DNA of 64,000 nucleotides from Epilithonimonas sp. JDS (GTDB lineage Bacteria > Bacteroidota > Bacteroidia > Flavobacteriales > Weeksellaceae), in NCBI RefSeq assembly GCF_021261315.1, contig NZ_JAJSAX010000001.1, positions 930,001 through 994,000 of the forward strand, written 5' to 3'. Both the position numbers and the translations under genes were made by a program. Positions 1 through 10,003 of this stretch are shown here, piece by piece (position 1 is the first letter of the stretch; each line of letters starts with the position of its first letter). The notes beneath the pieces were generated by a model. It was not told the DNA's origin and ran no database searches. It saw only the letters and a program-made list of their open reading frames with translations.

Positions 1-2570
1 TTTATATGCGTTCAATGGCGACAAGAGAAAACAACGTTTCTGTTTCTCCGTTTATTCATTCAGCATTAAATGTGTTGAAACTTGCTCATCCTGATGTTAT
101 CATTCTGGAAACTTCGGGTATCGGACAGTCAGGTTCGGAAGTTTCAGATTTTGCCGATGTTTCAATGTACGTAATGACGCCTGAATACGGAGCTTCAACA
201 CAGTTGGAAAAAATCGATATGTTGGATTATGCAGACTTGGTGGCATTAAATAAATCCGACAAACGTGGCGCACTTGATGCGCTTCAGGCGGTAAGAAAAC
301 AGTTCCAGAGAAACCATTTGTTGTGGGAAAGTCCGTTGGATGATATGCCTGTGTATGCGACAAAAGCATCTCAGTTCAACGACCACGGAACCACTGATTT
401 ATACAACAGATTAATTGAAAAAGTTAATAATAAATATTCTGATTTAAATCTAAAAGGATTTGTTGAGCAGGAAGTTTCCGAAGACATCACGATCATTCCT
501 CCAAAAAGAGTGCGTTATCTTTCTGAAATCGTTGAAAACAACAGACAGTACGATGCTAACGTTGAAAAACAGGCAGAATTAGCAAGAAAAATGTATCACA
601 TTGAAGGCGTAAAAAGTTTCCTTTCAAACGAAACTCTGGATGCTGAATATCAGAAGGCTGAAAAAGACCTTCAACAGGAAAATATCGACTTCCTGAAAAA
701 CTGGAATGACACGAAAGAGGCTTTCAAAGCTGAGTTTTATTCCTATTATGTTCGTGGAAAAGAAATTAAAGTGGAGACCTCAACAGAATCTTTATCTCAT
801 TTAAAAATTCCAAAAATATCTCTTCCAAAATATACCGATTGGGGCGATTTGATTAAATGGAAAGGTCAGGAAAATCTTCCGGGAGGATTTCCTTATACAG
901 CCGGAATTTATCCTTTCAAAAGAACAGGAGAAGATCCGACAAGAATGTTTGCCGGAGAAGGGGGACCAGAAAGAACCAACAGAAGATTCCACTACGTTTC
1001 TGCGGAAATGGATGCAAAACGTCTTTCAACAGCATTTGACTCTGTGACTTTATACGGTCAGGATCCAGCTTTACCACCGGATATTTATGGTAAAATAGGA
1101 AATGCAGGAGTTTCTATCGCTACTTTGGATGATGCTAAAAAACTGTATTCCGGATTTGATTTGGTGAATGCAATGACTTCGGTTTCAATGACCATCAACG
1201 GACCTGCGCCGATGTTGTTAGCTTTCTTTATGAACGCGGCCATCGACCAGAATGTTGAAAAATATATTGCTGAACATCAATTAGAAGCAAATGTTGAAAA
1301 AGCTTTAAAAGCAAAATTCGACGACAAAGGCTTGGAGAGACCAAAATATAACGGAGAACTTCCACCATCAAACAATGGTTTAGGCTTAAAATTATTAGGT
1401 TTAACGGGAGACGAAGTGATTCCTGCGGAAGCTTATGCTGAAATTAAAGCTAAAACCATTGCAACTGTTCGTGGTACCGTTCAGGCAGATATTTTAAAAG
1501 AAGACCAGGCTCAGAATACGTGTATTTTCTCTACTGAATTTGCCTTGAGACTGATGGGTGACGTTCAGGAATATTTTATCACAGAAAAAGTGAGAAACTT
1601 CTACTCGGTTTCAATTTCCGGTTATCACATTGCAGAAGCGGGTGCGAATCCGGTTTCTCAGCTGGCATTTACCTTGGCAAATGGTTTCACGTATGTTGAA
1701 TATTATCTGTCAAGAGGAATGGACATCAATGATTTTGCACCGAACCTATCCTTCTTCTTCTCCAACGGTATCGACCCTGAATATTCAGTAATCGGACGTG
1801 TGGCGAGAAGAATCTGGGCAAAAGCAATGAAACTGAAATACGGTGCAGACGAAAGAAGCCAGATGCTGAAATACCACATTCAGACTTCAGGACGTTCGCT
1901 TCACGCTCAGGAAATTGATTTCAACGATATCAGAACAACTTTACAGGCGCTTTACGCCATTTATGACAACTGTAATTCATTGCACACCAATGCTTATGAC
2001 GAGGCAATCACGACTCCGACTGAGCAGTCTGTAAGAAGAGCGATGGCGATTCAGTTGATTATCAACAAAGAATTAGGTTTAGCGAAAAACGAAAATCCGC
2101 TTCAGGGTTCATTTATTATTGAAGAGCTGACAGATTTGGTAGAAGAAGCAGTTTATGCAGAATTCGACAGAATCACAGAAAGAGGGGGCGTTTTGGGTGC
2201 AATGGAAACGATGTACCAACGTTCAAAAATCCAGGAAGAATCGATGCATTACGAGTGGATGAAACACACCGGAGAATATCCTATCATCGGCGTAAACACT
2301 TTCTTAGGAAAAGACGGTTCACCAACGGTTCGTCCGGGAGAAGTCATCCGTTCGACCGAGGAAGAAAAGCAGGTACAGATTGAAACCCTTCATAATTTCC
2401 AGAAATTCAATGAAGACAAATCTGAAGCTGCCCTGGAAACGCTTCAATACGCTGCCATCAATCAGCAGAATTTATTTAATGTGATGATGGATGCTGTGAA
2501 ATATTGTTCGCTTGGACAAATTACCAATGCTTTGTTTGAAGTGGGTGGTAAGTACCGTAGAAATATGTAA
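1..2570 (+). CDS. icmF: Fused isobutyryl-CoA mutase (IcmF), 5' partial
   Basis: C-terminal part of the fused adenosylcobalamin-dependent acyl-CoA mutase with a built-in MeaB-like GTPase. It interconverts isobutyryl-CoA and n-butyryl-CoA (or related branched acyl-CoAs). The visible frame is open to the window edge, so the B12-binding domain and the GTPase P-loop lie outside. What remains of the G domain shows ETSGIGQ (visible residues 35-41, switch II region) and NKSD (82-85, the NKxD base-specificity motif). A linker follows, then the mutase TIM barrel from about residue 290, with stretches such as [22 protein letters not shown] and [17 protein letters not shown]. The G domain placed ahead of the mutase domain separates IcmF from stand-alone methylmalonyl-CoA mutase. 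A terminator follows at 2624. Exact substrate is not decidable from this fragment. Confidence 0.9.
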   Translation, partial: YMRSMATRENNVSVSPFIHSALNVLKLAHPDVIILETSGIGQSGSEVSDFADVSMYVMTPEYGASTQLEKIDMLDYADLVALNKSDKRGALDALQAVRKQFQRNHLLWESPLDDMPVYATKASQFNDHGTTDLYNRLIEKVNNKYSDLNLKGFVEQEVSEDITIIPPKRVRYLSEIVENNRQYDANVEKQAELARKMYHIEGVKSFLSNETLDAEYQKAEKDLQQENIDFLKNWNDTKEAFKAEFYSYYVRGKEIKVETSTESLSHLKIPKISLPKYTDWGDLIKWKGQENLPGGFPYTAGIYPFKRTGEDPTRMFAGEGGPERTNRRFHYVSAEMDAKRLSTAFDSVTLYGQDPALPPDIYGKIGNAGVSIATLDDAKKLYSGFDLVNAMTSVSMTINGPAPMLLAFFMNAAIDQNVEKYIAEHQLEANVEKALKAKFDDKGLERPKYNGELPPSNNGLGLKLLGLTGDEVIPAEAYAEIKAKTIATVRGTVQADILKEDQAQNTCIFSTEFALRLMGDVQEYFITEKVRNFYSVSISGYHIAEAGANPVSQLAFTLANGFTYVEYYLSRGMDINDFAPNLSFFFSNGIDPEYSVIGRVARRIWAKAMKLKYGADERSQMLKYHIQTSGRSLHAQEIDFNDIRTTLQALYAIYDNCNSLHTNAYDEAITTPTEQSVRRAMAIQLIINKELGLAKNENPLQGSFIIEELTDLVEEAVYAEFDRITERGGVLGAMETMYQRSKIQEESMHYEWMKHTGEYPIIGVNTFLGKDGSPTVRPGEVIRSTEEEKQVQIETLHNFQKFNEDKSEAALETLQYAAINQQNLFNVMMDAVKYCSLGQITNALFEVGGKYRRNM

Positions 2571-2623
2571 CGGCTGTGCCGTAGACAATTTAAACTACTA
2601 ACTGTTTTAAAAATTATAAATCA

Positions 2624-2653
2624 AACCTCAAGGAAATTTCTTTGAGGTTTTTT
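2624..2653 (+). terminator. Rho-independent terminator after icmF
   Basis: Arms of 13 nt (AACCTCAAGGAAA and TTTCTTTGAGGTT, one mismatch) form a hairpin with almost no loop, followed by a T-run. It sits 54 nt after the icmF stop and immediately before the next gene. Confidence 0.8.
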
Positions 2654-2675
2654 GTACTTTTGGAAAAAATTAATA

Positions 2676-5636
2676 ATGAAAAAAATCTATTTTTTATTTC
2701 TACTCTTTTTTGCAATCTTATTTAACGCTCAAAACTATTCTTTAAATCTAAAAAAACTAGTACAGGTCAATACTTATAATGGCGGACAATTAGTCCAATC
2801 TGTTTTAGACAATGATGGGAATACTTTTTTTACAGGATTTGCAAATGGGAATGACTATCGTTTAGATGGTTATATAATTAATCCTGTTGGCCTTGAAGAC
2901 TTTTATTTGATTAAGACAGATCCTGCCGGAAACCATTTGTGGGAGAAAACATTAAATGCAGGTGCGAAAGGTACAATCCGTCCAAAATTTATTAAAGTAG
3001 ATAATTCTGGTAATAGTTATGTCCTTGCAAACTTCAACGGCACTGTAAATATTGGTTCTAATATTTTTAATTCTACAACATCCAACGGTCTGCTTATAAA
3101 ATTAGATTCCAACGGTTCGTATCTTTGGGCAACTCAAATTGCTGATTCTAATTTGAAAGATTATGATATTTGTTTTGGCAATAATGAATTATTTGCACTT
3201 TCTTCGTCGTCATTTCTTTATCGAATAAATTTGGCAGATGGCAGTATTATCTCCTCTTTTAATTCCACAAATCTGACATCGATTGATTATAAGGATTCTT
3301 CATTATATGTGGGAGGTTATACATTGACAAGTGCTTATAATATTGGCACTATTAATATTGAACCTAACATAGGTTTTGTTATAAAGGGTGACAACAATTT
3401 TAATTTTGACTCATGTATCAAATTTACATCTACAAATAACATTTCTGCACACGGTATCGTTAAGGACGTAAAATTCCTTGCTGATGGAAGTTTGGAGATA
3501 GTTGGGATCAGCAATAATGTTGTAAATCTTAAAGTTTTCAATGGCATATCAGCGACATTCGGATCTGCATTTCCCTATGGAGGATTATTTCTATGGGCGG
3601 CTAAAATAAAGTCGGATTTTTCTGCTATAGATTGGTTTAGAGGTAGTAAAATTGGATTTGGAATATCTTTCACTAATATTCGCAGGGATTTGTATGACAT
3701 TGAAATTTTCCCTTTCGGTGACAGTCAATCTAAAATAGCATTTACGACACAAGATGACAGACCTTGGTTTGAAAATGTTGAGTTTTTCAATGGATACAAG
3801 TCAAATTATGCTAATGTAAGATTAAGCACCATATTAGATATCAATAAAAATGGTTTACAAAGCGGTAATACCTCAGATTACACATCGGTAAACAACGATT
3901 ATTTGGGATTTGGCGTAGTTAATAATCTTGAAACATTTCTGTCATACAATCAAACCACATCGTATGCTGCAAAAAAATTTGCTTTTATAAATTTTGTGCG
4001 TTATGAATACTGGTCCAAAGGCATTACCAACTATCATGGCGGAACTGTAAAATCCAACTACCTCAAAAGCGATGCTTCGGGAAATTCTTACATAAACAAT
4101 GTGGCATCAGGAGAAGTTAATCTACTCGGGAAAACTTACAAAACCTACACAAATTCCTTTGTAAATACTTATTCAAAAGTATCCAAAAGTGGAGAATTGA
4201 TTTGGAATGCAGTCATGGAGCACACAACATCACAAACATCAGGCTACAACACATTTAATAGTGATGTGAATACTAATGGAGAATTTGTTACCGCAGTTGA
4301 GACGCCACTAGGGTACGGCGCGGCCTTCATTTCGAACAGTGGTGTGAGAACCATCTTTAGAGGTGGTAATTTGACCAATGTACCAGCCTATAATGAAATT
4401 GTTAAAATTTCAAATAATGGGGAACTTCTCTGGCATAAACCAATTCAAAATAACGGCATAGATGCACCCACGGTTATGGTCTTTTATGATAGAGACAGTA
4501 ATATCATTGTATGGTGCAGCAAAGCGTCTTCGATTGACTTCCAAGGTCAGACATTCAATGGTAAAGGATTCATTGCAAAACTAAACGGGGAGACCGGCAA
4601 TCCTATTTTTATAAAAGGCTATTCGGGACTGGATTTTAGCAGCGGAAAAATTGTTTTTGACGAACATAATAATATTTATGCTTTCTATGAGCCATTTGAT
4701 AATTCGACTTATCATAACACTTTTCAGATAGGTAATATTAGTATTGAAGGAAATGCTGACGCATTGAACTCTTTGATGGTAAAGTTAGATCCTAATGGCA
4801 ATCCTTTATTTGGAAAGAATTTTTACGAAAATTTACCTCCAGAAACATATAAGTACAGTTGGCCAATCGATATAGAATATGATGGTGCAAATTTTGTTCA
4901 GTACAATGTAATGATGAGTAATTTGAATGAATATCTTGGCATTGATGGAGCAACAATAATTTCTCCTTATCCAAACACTTACTTCTCAAATTCATTATCA
5001 AAAATATCAAAAGACGGAACTGTGCTGGGAGTAACACCTATTTTCAGCACAAACTCTTCTTGGGACGGCAACCAGATAGATTTGGATAAAAATGGAAATA
5101 TCTATATTTATGGAAGATGGAAAGGAAATCTAAATATAAATAACAAAGAATTTACTTTTAGCAATACTAGCTACTCATCAAGTATTTTAAAATTCAGCCC
5201 AAATGGGGTCATTAATTATGTGAAAACGCTCTACGGCCAACCACATTATGATTATAACCAAAAAATCAGTATTGTGAAAGAAAATGTCTTTAATGTTTCA
5301 GGAAACACCACCGCTGATAATATCTTAGGCGAACCAATAAATTTTGTAGGTGCAGACAATTATTATTTAGCAACATTGGAAGAATCTTATCTGCAAACAA
5401 TTGAAGCAATTAATAAAAACTTCTCTATTTACCCAAACCCATCTTCAGACTTAATCAACATCGTGACTAAAGAAAAGATAAAGAATATTGAAATTTACGA
5501 TTCCACAGGTAGAAAGGTAACAGCAGAATTAAATTTAAACAATCAAATTGATATTAGAAAACTCATCAAGGGAGTTTATTATATCAGAATCACAACTGAT
5601 AAAAATAATTTGACTTCAAAATTCATTAAGAAATAG
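2676..5636 (+). CDS. Secreted SBBP-type beta-propeller protein with T9SS sorting domain
   Basis: A 986-residue exported protein of unknown function. I start it at the ATG at 2676, because the upstream TTG at 2652 lies in the terminator T-run and the ATG gives a clean signal peptide (KIYFLFLLFFAILFNAQ). The body carries many degenerate repeats of the type 'DxxGNxYVxGxFxGxxxIGxxxF...FxxKLxxxG', which is the SBBP/beta-propeller pattern; examples are seen near residues 115-160, 650-700 and 800-850. The last ~75 residues (from FSIYPNPSSDLINI to the end, FIKK) match the type A sorting domain read by the type IX secretion system, so it is probably released or anchored at the surface. Flanked by two terminators, so monocistronic. 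Ligand unknown. Confidence 0.85.
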   Translation: MKKIYFLFLLFFAILFNAQNYSLNLKKLVQVNTYNGGQLVQSVLDNDGNTFFTGFANGNDYRLDGYIINPVGLEDFYLIKTDPAGNHLWEKTLNAGAKGTIRPKFIKVDNSGNSYVLANFNGTVNIGSNIFNSTTSNGLLIKLDSNGSYLWATQIADSNLKDYDICFGNNELFALSSSSFLYRINLADGSIISSFNSTNLTSIDYKDSSLYVGGYTLTSAYNIGTINIEPNIGFVIKGDNNFNFDSCIKFTSTNNISAHGIVKDVKFLADGSLEIVGISNNVVNLKVFNGISATFGSAFPYGGLFLWAAKIKSDFSAIDWFRGSKIGFGISFTNIRRDLYDIEIFPFGDSQSKIAFTTQDDRPWFENVEFFNGYKSNYANVRLSTILDINKNGLQSGNTSDYTSVNNDYLGFGVVNNLETFLSYNQTTSYAAKKFAFINFVRYEYWSKGITNYHGGTVKSNYLKSDASGNSYINNVASGEVNLLGKTYKTYTNSFVNTYSKVSKSGELIWNAVMEHTTSQTSGYNTFNSDVNTNGEFVTAVETPLGYGAAFISNSGVRTIFRGGNLTNVPAYNEIVKISNNGELLWHKPIQNNGIDAPTVMVFYDRDSNIIVWCSKASSIDFQGQTFNGKGFIAKLNGETGNPIFIKGYSGLDFSSGKIVFDEHNNIYAFYEPFDNSTYHNTFQIGNISIEGNADALNSLMVKLDPNGNPLFGKNFYENLPPETYKYSWPIDIEYDGANFVQYNVMMSNLNEYLGIDGATIISPYPNTYFSNSLSKISKDGTVLGVTPIFSTNSSWDGNQIDLDKNGNIYIYGRWKGNLNINNKEFTFSNTSYSSSILKFSPNGVINYVKTLYGQPHYDYNQKISIVKENVFNVSGNTTADNILGEPINFVGADNYYLATLEESYLQTIEAINKNFSIYPNPSSDLINIVTKEKIKNIEIYDSTGRKVTAELNLNNQIDIRKLIKGVYYIRITTDKNNLTSKFIKK

Positions 5637-5641
5637 AATCA

Positions 5642-5667
5642 AACCGCAGAAATCTCTGCGGTTTTTT
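5642..5667 (+). terminator. Terminator after the SBBP protein gene
   Basis: Perfect 9-bp stem AACCGCAGA/TCTGCGGTT with a 4-nt loop, followed by seven T. It begins 6 nt after the stop codon. Confidence 0.85.
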
Positions 5668-5688
5668 TATTCCAAAAATTCACGGTTT

Positions 5689-5715
5689 GCTTTTTGATTA
5701 CACGGATCAAAAAGC
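5689..5715 (+). promoter_or_regulatory. Perfect 10-bp inverted repeat just before a start codon
   Basis: GCTTTTTGAT and ATCAAAAAGC flank a 7-nt spacer and end 5 nt before the ATG at 5721. It could be an operator or an mRNA hairpin limiting translation. The sequence shows only the symmetry. Confidence 0.45.
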
Positions 5716-5720
5716 AATTT

Positions 5721-6926
5721 ATGAAACTAAAATCTCCCGAACCATTCTGGCTCGTCAAAGACGGCATCAAACATTCCTATCCTTCGCTAAGAGAAAATAT
5801 CGAAACCGAAATTTTGATTATTGGTGGCGGGATTACAGGTTCGTTTTTGGCGCATCAAATGATAAAAGATGGTTTCAAAACTGTTGTGGTGGATCGACGA
5901 GAGATTGGGAACGGAAGTACGAGTGCAACAACTTCTATGTTGCAATATGAGATCGATGTTCCGCTTTTTGAACTATCAGAAATGATTGGGAAAGAAGGTG
6001 CGGAAAAAGCCTATTGGGCGTGTTACGATTCCATTGATACTTTGGGAAAAGTGGCCAAGCAGATCAAATCGGAATGTGGTTTTAAGAAAAAGGAATCGCT
6101 TTATTTTGCGGCTTTCAAAAAAGATGTTCCTGATTTGAAAAAGGAATTTGAATCTAGAAAGTCTGCTAAGTTTCCTGTGAAATGGCTTTCGTCTGAAGAA
6201 ATTAGCAAGCAGTTTAAAATTGAAAATACGTTTGGCGGCATCCTTTCCGATCAAGGCGGAAGCATCGACGCATTTTGCTTGGCGCACGACATTCTTCATT
6301 ATAATTATAAAAAAGGATTGCAGGTTTTTGATAAGACCGACATTATTAAATTCGATTATAAAAAAAATGGCGTCACCGCAACCACAGAATTTGGAAATAA
6401 GATCAAAGCCGAGAAAGTGATCTTCTGCAATGGTTTCGAAAGTACAGAAATTATCAAAGATGATTTTGTAAATCTCCTATCAACTTACGCGATTGTTGGC
6501 GAACAAAATGAGAAAAACCACCAGGAACTAAATGACCTTTTAGTCTGGAACACAGCGGAACCTTATATCTATATGAGAACAACCGACGACAATCGGGTTT
6601 TGATTGGTGGCGAAGATGAGGAATTTGTAAATGCAAAAAAACGCGATTCTATGCTTCACGAGAAGGAACAAAAACTCGTTAAAAAATTAAATAAATATTT
6701 GCCTGAAAATGATTTCCGAACAGATTTTGTTTGGGCTGGAACTTTCGGTGAAACCAAAGATGGATTGCCTTACATCGGCGAACATCCGGATTTCCCGAGT
6801 GCCTATTTCGTTTTGGGATTTGGCGGAAACGGAATTACTTTTTCGGTCATCGGAATGGAAATGGCTTCTCAATTTCTGAAAGGTAAAAAGCACGAATTAG
6901 CAAAATATTTCAAGTTTCGAAGATAA
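5721..6926 (+). CDS. FAD-dependent amine/glycine-oxidase-like oxidoreductase (DAO family)
   Basis: A 401-residue flavoprotein of the D-amino-acid-oxidase-like (DAO) superfamily, probably oxidising a primary or secondary amine. The dinucleotide-binding Rossmann motif IIGGGITGSFLAH is at residues 33-45, followed by the acidic beta-2 end VVVDRREIG (55-63). The SATTSML stretch (68-74) is typical of YgaF/PuuB-like relatives. The C-terminus has the second FAD-contact region GLPYIGEHPDF and FVLGFGGNGITFSV. There is no Rieske domain, which distinguishes it from longer relatives. I use the ATG at 5721, because upstream in-frame codons fall in the inverted repeat 5689-5715. Substrate cannot be assigned. 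Confidence 0.8.
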   Translation: MKLKSPEPFWLVKDGIKHSYPSLRENIETEILIIGGGITGSFLAHQMIKDGFKTVVVDRREIGNGSTSATTSMLQYEIDVPLFELSEMIGKEGAEKAYWACYDSIDTLGKVAKQIKSECGFKKKESLYFAAFKKDVPDLKKEFESRKSAKFPVKWLSSEEISKQFKIENTFGGILSDQGGSIDAFCLAHDILHYNYKKGLQVFDKTDIIKFDYKKNGVTATTEFGNKIKAEKVIFCNGFESTEIIKDDFVNLLSTYAIVGEQNEKNHQELNDLLVWNTAEPYIYMRTTDDNRVLIGGEDEEFVNAKKRDSMLHEKEQKLVKKLNKYLPENDFRTDFVWAGTFGETKDGLPYIGEHPDFPSAYFVLGFGGNGITFSVIGMEMASQFLKGKKHELAKYFKFRR

Positions 6927-6982
6927 TCTTTGATAAAATCTCGTATATCATTTTAATATTTAACTTTGATTAAACCCTTAGA

Positions 6983-7348
6983 ATGATGAAAAACTTCCAA
7001 GAATACTTCTCTCAGTTTGACCAAACAATGATTGACAAATTGGAATCTATCAGAATTGCGATCAGAAATGAAATCCCGGAAGGTGAAGAATGTATCAAAT
7101 ACCTGATGCCAACTTTTGTCTTTCACGGTAAAAATATGATCCATTTCGCAGCGTTTACCAATCACATAGGACTTTATCCTGGTCCAGAGGCAATCTCATT
7201 TTACGAAAAGGAATTGTCAAATTATAAAACTTCGAAAGGCGCAATTCAGATTCCGCTGGATCAAGATGTTCCATTAGAATTAATTAAAAAAATCGTGCAG
7301 CACGCAAAGGCAAGAATTCTCAAAACCACAAAAACCACTAATAAATAG
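6983..7348 (+). CDS. DUF1801 (YdhG-like) small protein
   Basis: A 121-residue cytosolic protein of the DUF1801/YdhG family. Members have been proposed as iron chaperones by analogy with frataxin-like folds, but function is not firmly established. Family signatures seen: an N-terminal 'FQEYFSQFDQ..IDKLESIR.AIRNEIPEGEECIKY' segment, then MPTFVFHGKNMIHFAAFTNH and GLYPGPEAI, and a C-terminal lysine-rich helix. The length is normal. ATGATG offers two possible first codons (6983 or 6986). It is 56 nt downstream of the oxidoreductase on the same strand and may be cotranscribed. Confidence 0.75.
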   Translation: MMKNFQEYFSQFDQTMIDKLESIRIAIRNEIPEGEECIKYLMPTFVFHGKNMIHFAAFTNHIGLYPGPEAISFYEKELSNYKTSKGAIQIPLDQDVPLELIKKIVQHAKARILKTTKTTNK

Positions 7349-7362
7349 TGGCTGTTGAAAAA

Positions 7363-7887
7363 TTAATTTCTATTGATTTTGATTTGATTTTTCTCTGTGG
7401 CGTTGATGATCTTTGAAATATCATCCGCTGTAAATTTCCCGGTAACATCTACGAAAATTGTTTCGTCTTTGTCGTCTCTCACCGTGATGATCATTCGTTT
7501 GATCACGTCATTGGTTTGCTGTGCATTAAGACTGATGAGATTTCCTTCCTGTTTCAAAGACATCCATTCTTCATAATTATTATTGGTCAGATATTTCTGA
7601 AATTCAGCTTTGAAAGGGGTTTTAGAACTTTCAACAATTAGAACCTTCACATCTTTGATCTTCTTCACAAGATCTATCACTTCCTGACTCTCGCCATCTT
7701 CCTTCAGCGCATTTTTCACGTAAGACCTTGCGAGAAACGTCGGAACATTGACGCTGAGATAAGTCGAGTTATTTTTGAATCCTGGATTGTCAAAGAAATC
7801 GGTGTGCACTTTTTTCTGAGAAACCATACACGACTGTAGAAAAAAACCGACAACCGCTAAAATGATAATGTATAAGAATCGTAACAT
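7363..7887 (-). CDS. DUF4252 lipoprotein
   Basis: A 174-residue predicted lipoprotein. A short hydrophobic N-terminus (LYIIILAVVGFFLQSC) ends in the lipobox cysteine at residue 19. The rest matches DUF4252 in layout: 'NNSTYLSVNVPTFLAR', a charged central helix, 'VKVLIVESSKTPFKAEF', then 'DDKDETIFVDVTGKFTADDI'. It is the last gene of an operon that begins with an ECF sigma factor at 10481, 12 nt behind the related DUF4252-GIN protein, which suggests duplication of the domain within the operon. Probable envelope location; function unknown. Confidence 0.75.
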   Translation of the reverse strand: MLRFLYIIILAVVGFFLQSCMVSQKKVHTDFFDNPGFKNNSTYLSVNVPTFLARSYVKNALKEDGESQEVIDLVKKIKDVKVLIVESSKTPFKAEFQKYLTNNNYEEWMSLKQEGNLISLNAQQTNDVIKRMIITVRDDKDETIFVDVTGKFTADDISKIINATEKNQIKINRN

Positions 7888-7899
7888 AATTTTAAGTTT

Positions 7900-9168
7900 T
7901 TAATTAATGGAATTGATGCTTGCACCAGTTACTTCCTGAGCAGATTTGGTCACTTTCGACGGATTTCCTTTGTATTGGATGGACGCTGCAGAACTTGCGC
8001 TGGCTGTAATGCTTTCCGTGGTATTGATTTTCACACTAGATCCTGAAGACGCATCTACAACCGCAGACTTGGTCACAAAATCACCTGCAGAGACCGAACT
8101 CCCACTGCTTGCGCTGATGACGCTGGAGTTTGCTGTTCCGGACAACTTCAAAGAACTTCCGCTGCTTGCATCGATGGCGATTGATTTTGTATCCAGATTG
8201 ATTTTCGCATTGGATCCAGATTCTACTTCCAAAGCACTGTTTGTAGAGATCTTGAAAGTTCCTGAGATCAACGAACCCGAATTACAGCTGATCGCAAGTG
8301 TCGATTCGTTAATTGGCGTTACCGCTCTGAAAGATGCACCAGATTTCGTTGTCAATCTAGATAATTTTGGGTTGGAAACCACCACTTTCAAATCTTTGAA
8401 GTTTAGGTTTTTAACGCCTTTGTTTCTCACGAAAATTTTCAAAACACCATTTTCCACTTCGGTCATCACGTATTGCTGTTTATCAGCTTCAGTTTTTACC
8501 GTCACATTTCGCGTTGGATTTTGACTGAATTCCACTTCAACACCCGAGGAAACTTCGATGCCGTTAAACTCGGAAACCGTTCTCACACTTCCTACATTCG
8601 TATTGTTTGAAGTGATGGTTGAAACTGGGTTCACCGAAGTTACGTTCTGAGTTTCCGCCATTAGATTGCTGACGTCTTCCATTGAGATTTTCCCGTCCAG
8701 CATCATCAAAACCGAACTGTCTTCCGACATAATATTAAGGATCAAATTGTCCAAAACATTGGCCGTGATATCCTGCGCCATAAACTTGATCTTGTTGTCA
8801 CGGCTGTTCACAGTCACAAGTTCCTCATATTTCATATTCTTCAAAGAGGCAGAAATTTCTTTTTCGATTTTGCCCGATTGTAAAAGCATTTTCTGATCGT
8901 TAGAATCTCCATTTGACGATTTGCTTGGTTTTTCCAAGATCAGCATTTTCAGTCCGTTTACTTTTCCCAGAAGTGGCTGGATTTTTCCTAATTCTTCATC
9001 ATCGATCTTAAGGTTGTTCAAAAGTTTAAACATCGGTTTTGCAATCTTGATCGAGGTCACACCTTCCGTATCCTGATAATGGTCGAAGAGTTCATTTAGT
9101 TTTTCTGACTGTCCGAAAATGTTGGTGGACAAGAGAAATAGTACGAATAATATTGATATTTTTTTCAT
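7900..9168 (-). CDS. Secreted DUF4252 + GIN (DUF2807) auto-adhesin-like fusion
   Basis: A 422-residue exported protein with signal peptide (ISILFVLFLLSTNIFGQ). Residues ~20-185 resemble DUF4252, the same domain as the downstream lipoprotein (MLLQSGKIEKEISASLKNM, KIKFMAQDI). From about residue 200 to the end it is a GIN/DUF2807 domain (VRTVSEFNGIEVSSGVEVEF) that continues into short serine-rich turns repeating ASSGSS, as expected for a beta-helix. The two-domain fusion, plus a free DUF4252 copy next door, argues for one envelope-stress or surface function controlled by the operon's sigma/anti-sigma pair. The function itself is not known. Confidence 0.75.
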   Translation of the reverse strand: MKKISILFVLFLLSTNIFGQSEKLNELFDHYQDTEGVTSIKIAKPMFKLLNNLKIDDEELGKIQPLLGKVNGLKMLILEKPSKSSNGDSNDQKMLLQSGKIEKEISASLKNMKYEELVTVNSRDNKIKFMAQDITANVLDNLILNIMSEDSSVLMMLDGKISMEDVSNLMAETQNVTSVNPVSTITSNNTNVGSVRTVSEFNGIEVSSGVEVEFSQNPTRNVTVKTEADKQQYVMTEVENGVLKIFVRNKGVKNLNFKDLKVVVSNPKLSRLTTKSGASFRAVTPINESTLAISCNSGSLISGTFKISTNSALEVESGSNAKINLDTKSIAIDASSGSSLKLSGTANSSVISASSGSSVSAGDFVTKSAVVDASSGSSVKINTTESITASASSAASIQYKGNPSKVTKSAQEVTGASINSIN

Positions 9169-9262
9169 TTTAATATTGGTTTGCTTAAGGTCTATGCGAT
9201 CGCCATTTTGATTAGATCTAGTTTGAAAATATTTTCAGTTGCGATGACATTGATTTTAAAAA

Positions 9263-10003
9263 TTAATAATTAAGAATCCTGTAAAAATCGACTTGATTTT
9301 GGGCAGATTCTGCGTGGTTTATGGTTTGGGTAACGTTACTTGCAAAATAATTAAAAGCATTCTCGGTAACCGCAATGGCTTCTCCTTCATCATAAATTGG
9401 TTTTCCGTTGATGATCACATAATTCGGATTGTAATCTGAAATGGATTCTGTCGGCACCTGGATCTGCTTTTGTTCTTTGTTTGATTGATTTTCCTGTTGC
9501 GCCATCAGTTTTTCAAATTCTTGTCGGACAAGATCTTTTACTAATTTGTCATTTGCAGTTTTATCAACTTTCTGAATTTCCTGATTTGCTAAAACTGGTT
9601 TCGGCGTTGATGTTTGTTCTATAATCTCTTCAACCGGAGCAATTTTTTCTATTTTTTCTTTCTTCGGAATATTTGGATTTTTAGCAATTGTAGTTTCAAT
9701 TTTATGAGTCTGATTGAACATCCAAAGTGCGCTGATTCCCATTAATAAAACCATACTTGCCGCCATCCAATACATTTTATAAGATGTTTTCTTAACTGGA
9801 AGCGCCACTATTTTAGGCTCTTCTGTTTTCTTTAAGAAATCCTCGAAGCTGATATCCAGTTTTTCTTGTTTCTCTTCTTTTAGAAATGAGAAATATGGGT
9901 TTTCGCTTTCATTTTTCAGGAACAATTCCTCTTCCGGCGTCAGCTCTTCGCCTTCAAAGAATTTAGATTCCCAATCCTTGTATCTGTCGGTTTTCATACG
10001 CAT
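9263..10003 (-). CDS. Probable anti-sigma factor-like membrane protein
   Basis: A 246-residue single-pass membrane protein. An acidic cytosolic N-terminus (DWESKFFEGEELTPEEELF) is followed by a basic patch and one transmembrane segment at about residues 80-97 (MYWMAASMVLLMGISALWMF). The outer region is Lys/Glu/Gln-rich, with 'NPNYVIINGKPIYDEGEAIAVTENAFNYFASNV' near the C-terminus. Its start overlaps the end of the ECF sigma gene by 41 nt, so the two are translationally coupled, as is usual for sigma/anti-sigma pairs. No zinc-binding ASD motif (HxxxCxxC) is visible, so the anti-sigma role rests on context and topology. The start could also be 9997. Confidence 0.65.
   Translation of the reverse strand: MRMKTDRYKDWESKFFEGEELTPEEELFLKNESENPYFSFLKEEKQEKLDISFEDFLKKTEEPKIVALPVKKTSYKMYWMAASMVLLMGISALWMFNQTHKIETTIAKNPNIPKKEKIEKIAPVEEIIEQTSTPKPVLANQEIQKVDKTANDKLVKDLVRQEFEKLMAQQENQSNKEQKQIQVPTESISDYNPNYVIINGKPIYDEGEAIAVTENAFNYFASNVTQTINHAESAQNQVDFYRILNY

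Noticed and set aside
1-120. Frameshift or truncation in icmF
   Set aside because: The frame is open to the edge with a continuous G-domain sequence, so the gene is simply cut by the window boundary.
7946-8524. 192-codon plus-strand frame opposite the GIN gene
   Set aside because: The antisense of a low-complexity serine-rich coding region stays open by composition. No signal or family is visible, and the minus-strand gene has a signal peptide and domains.
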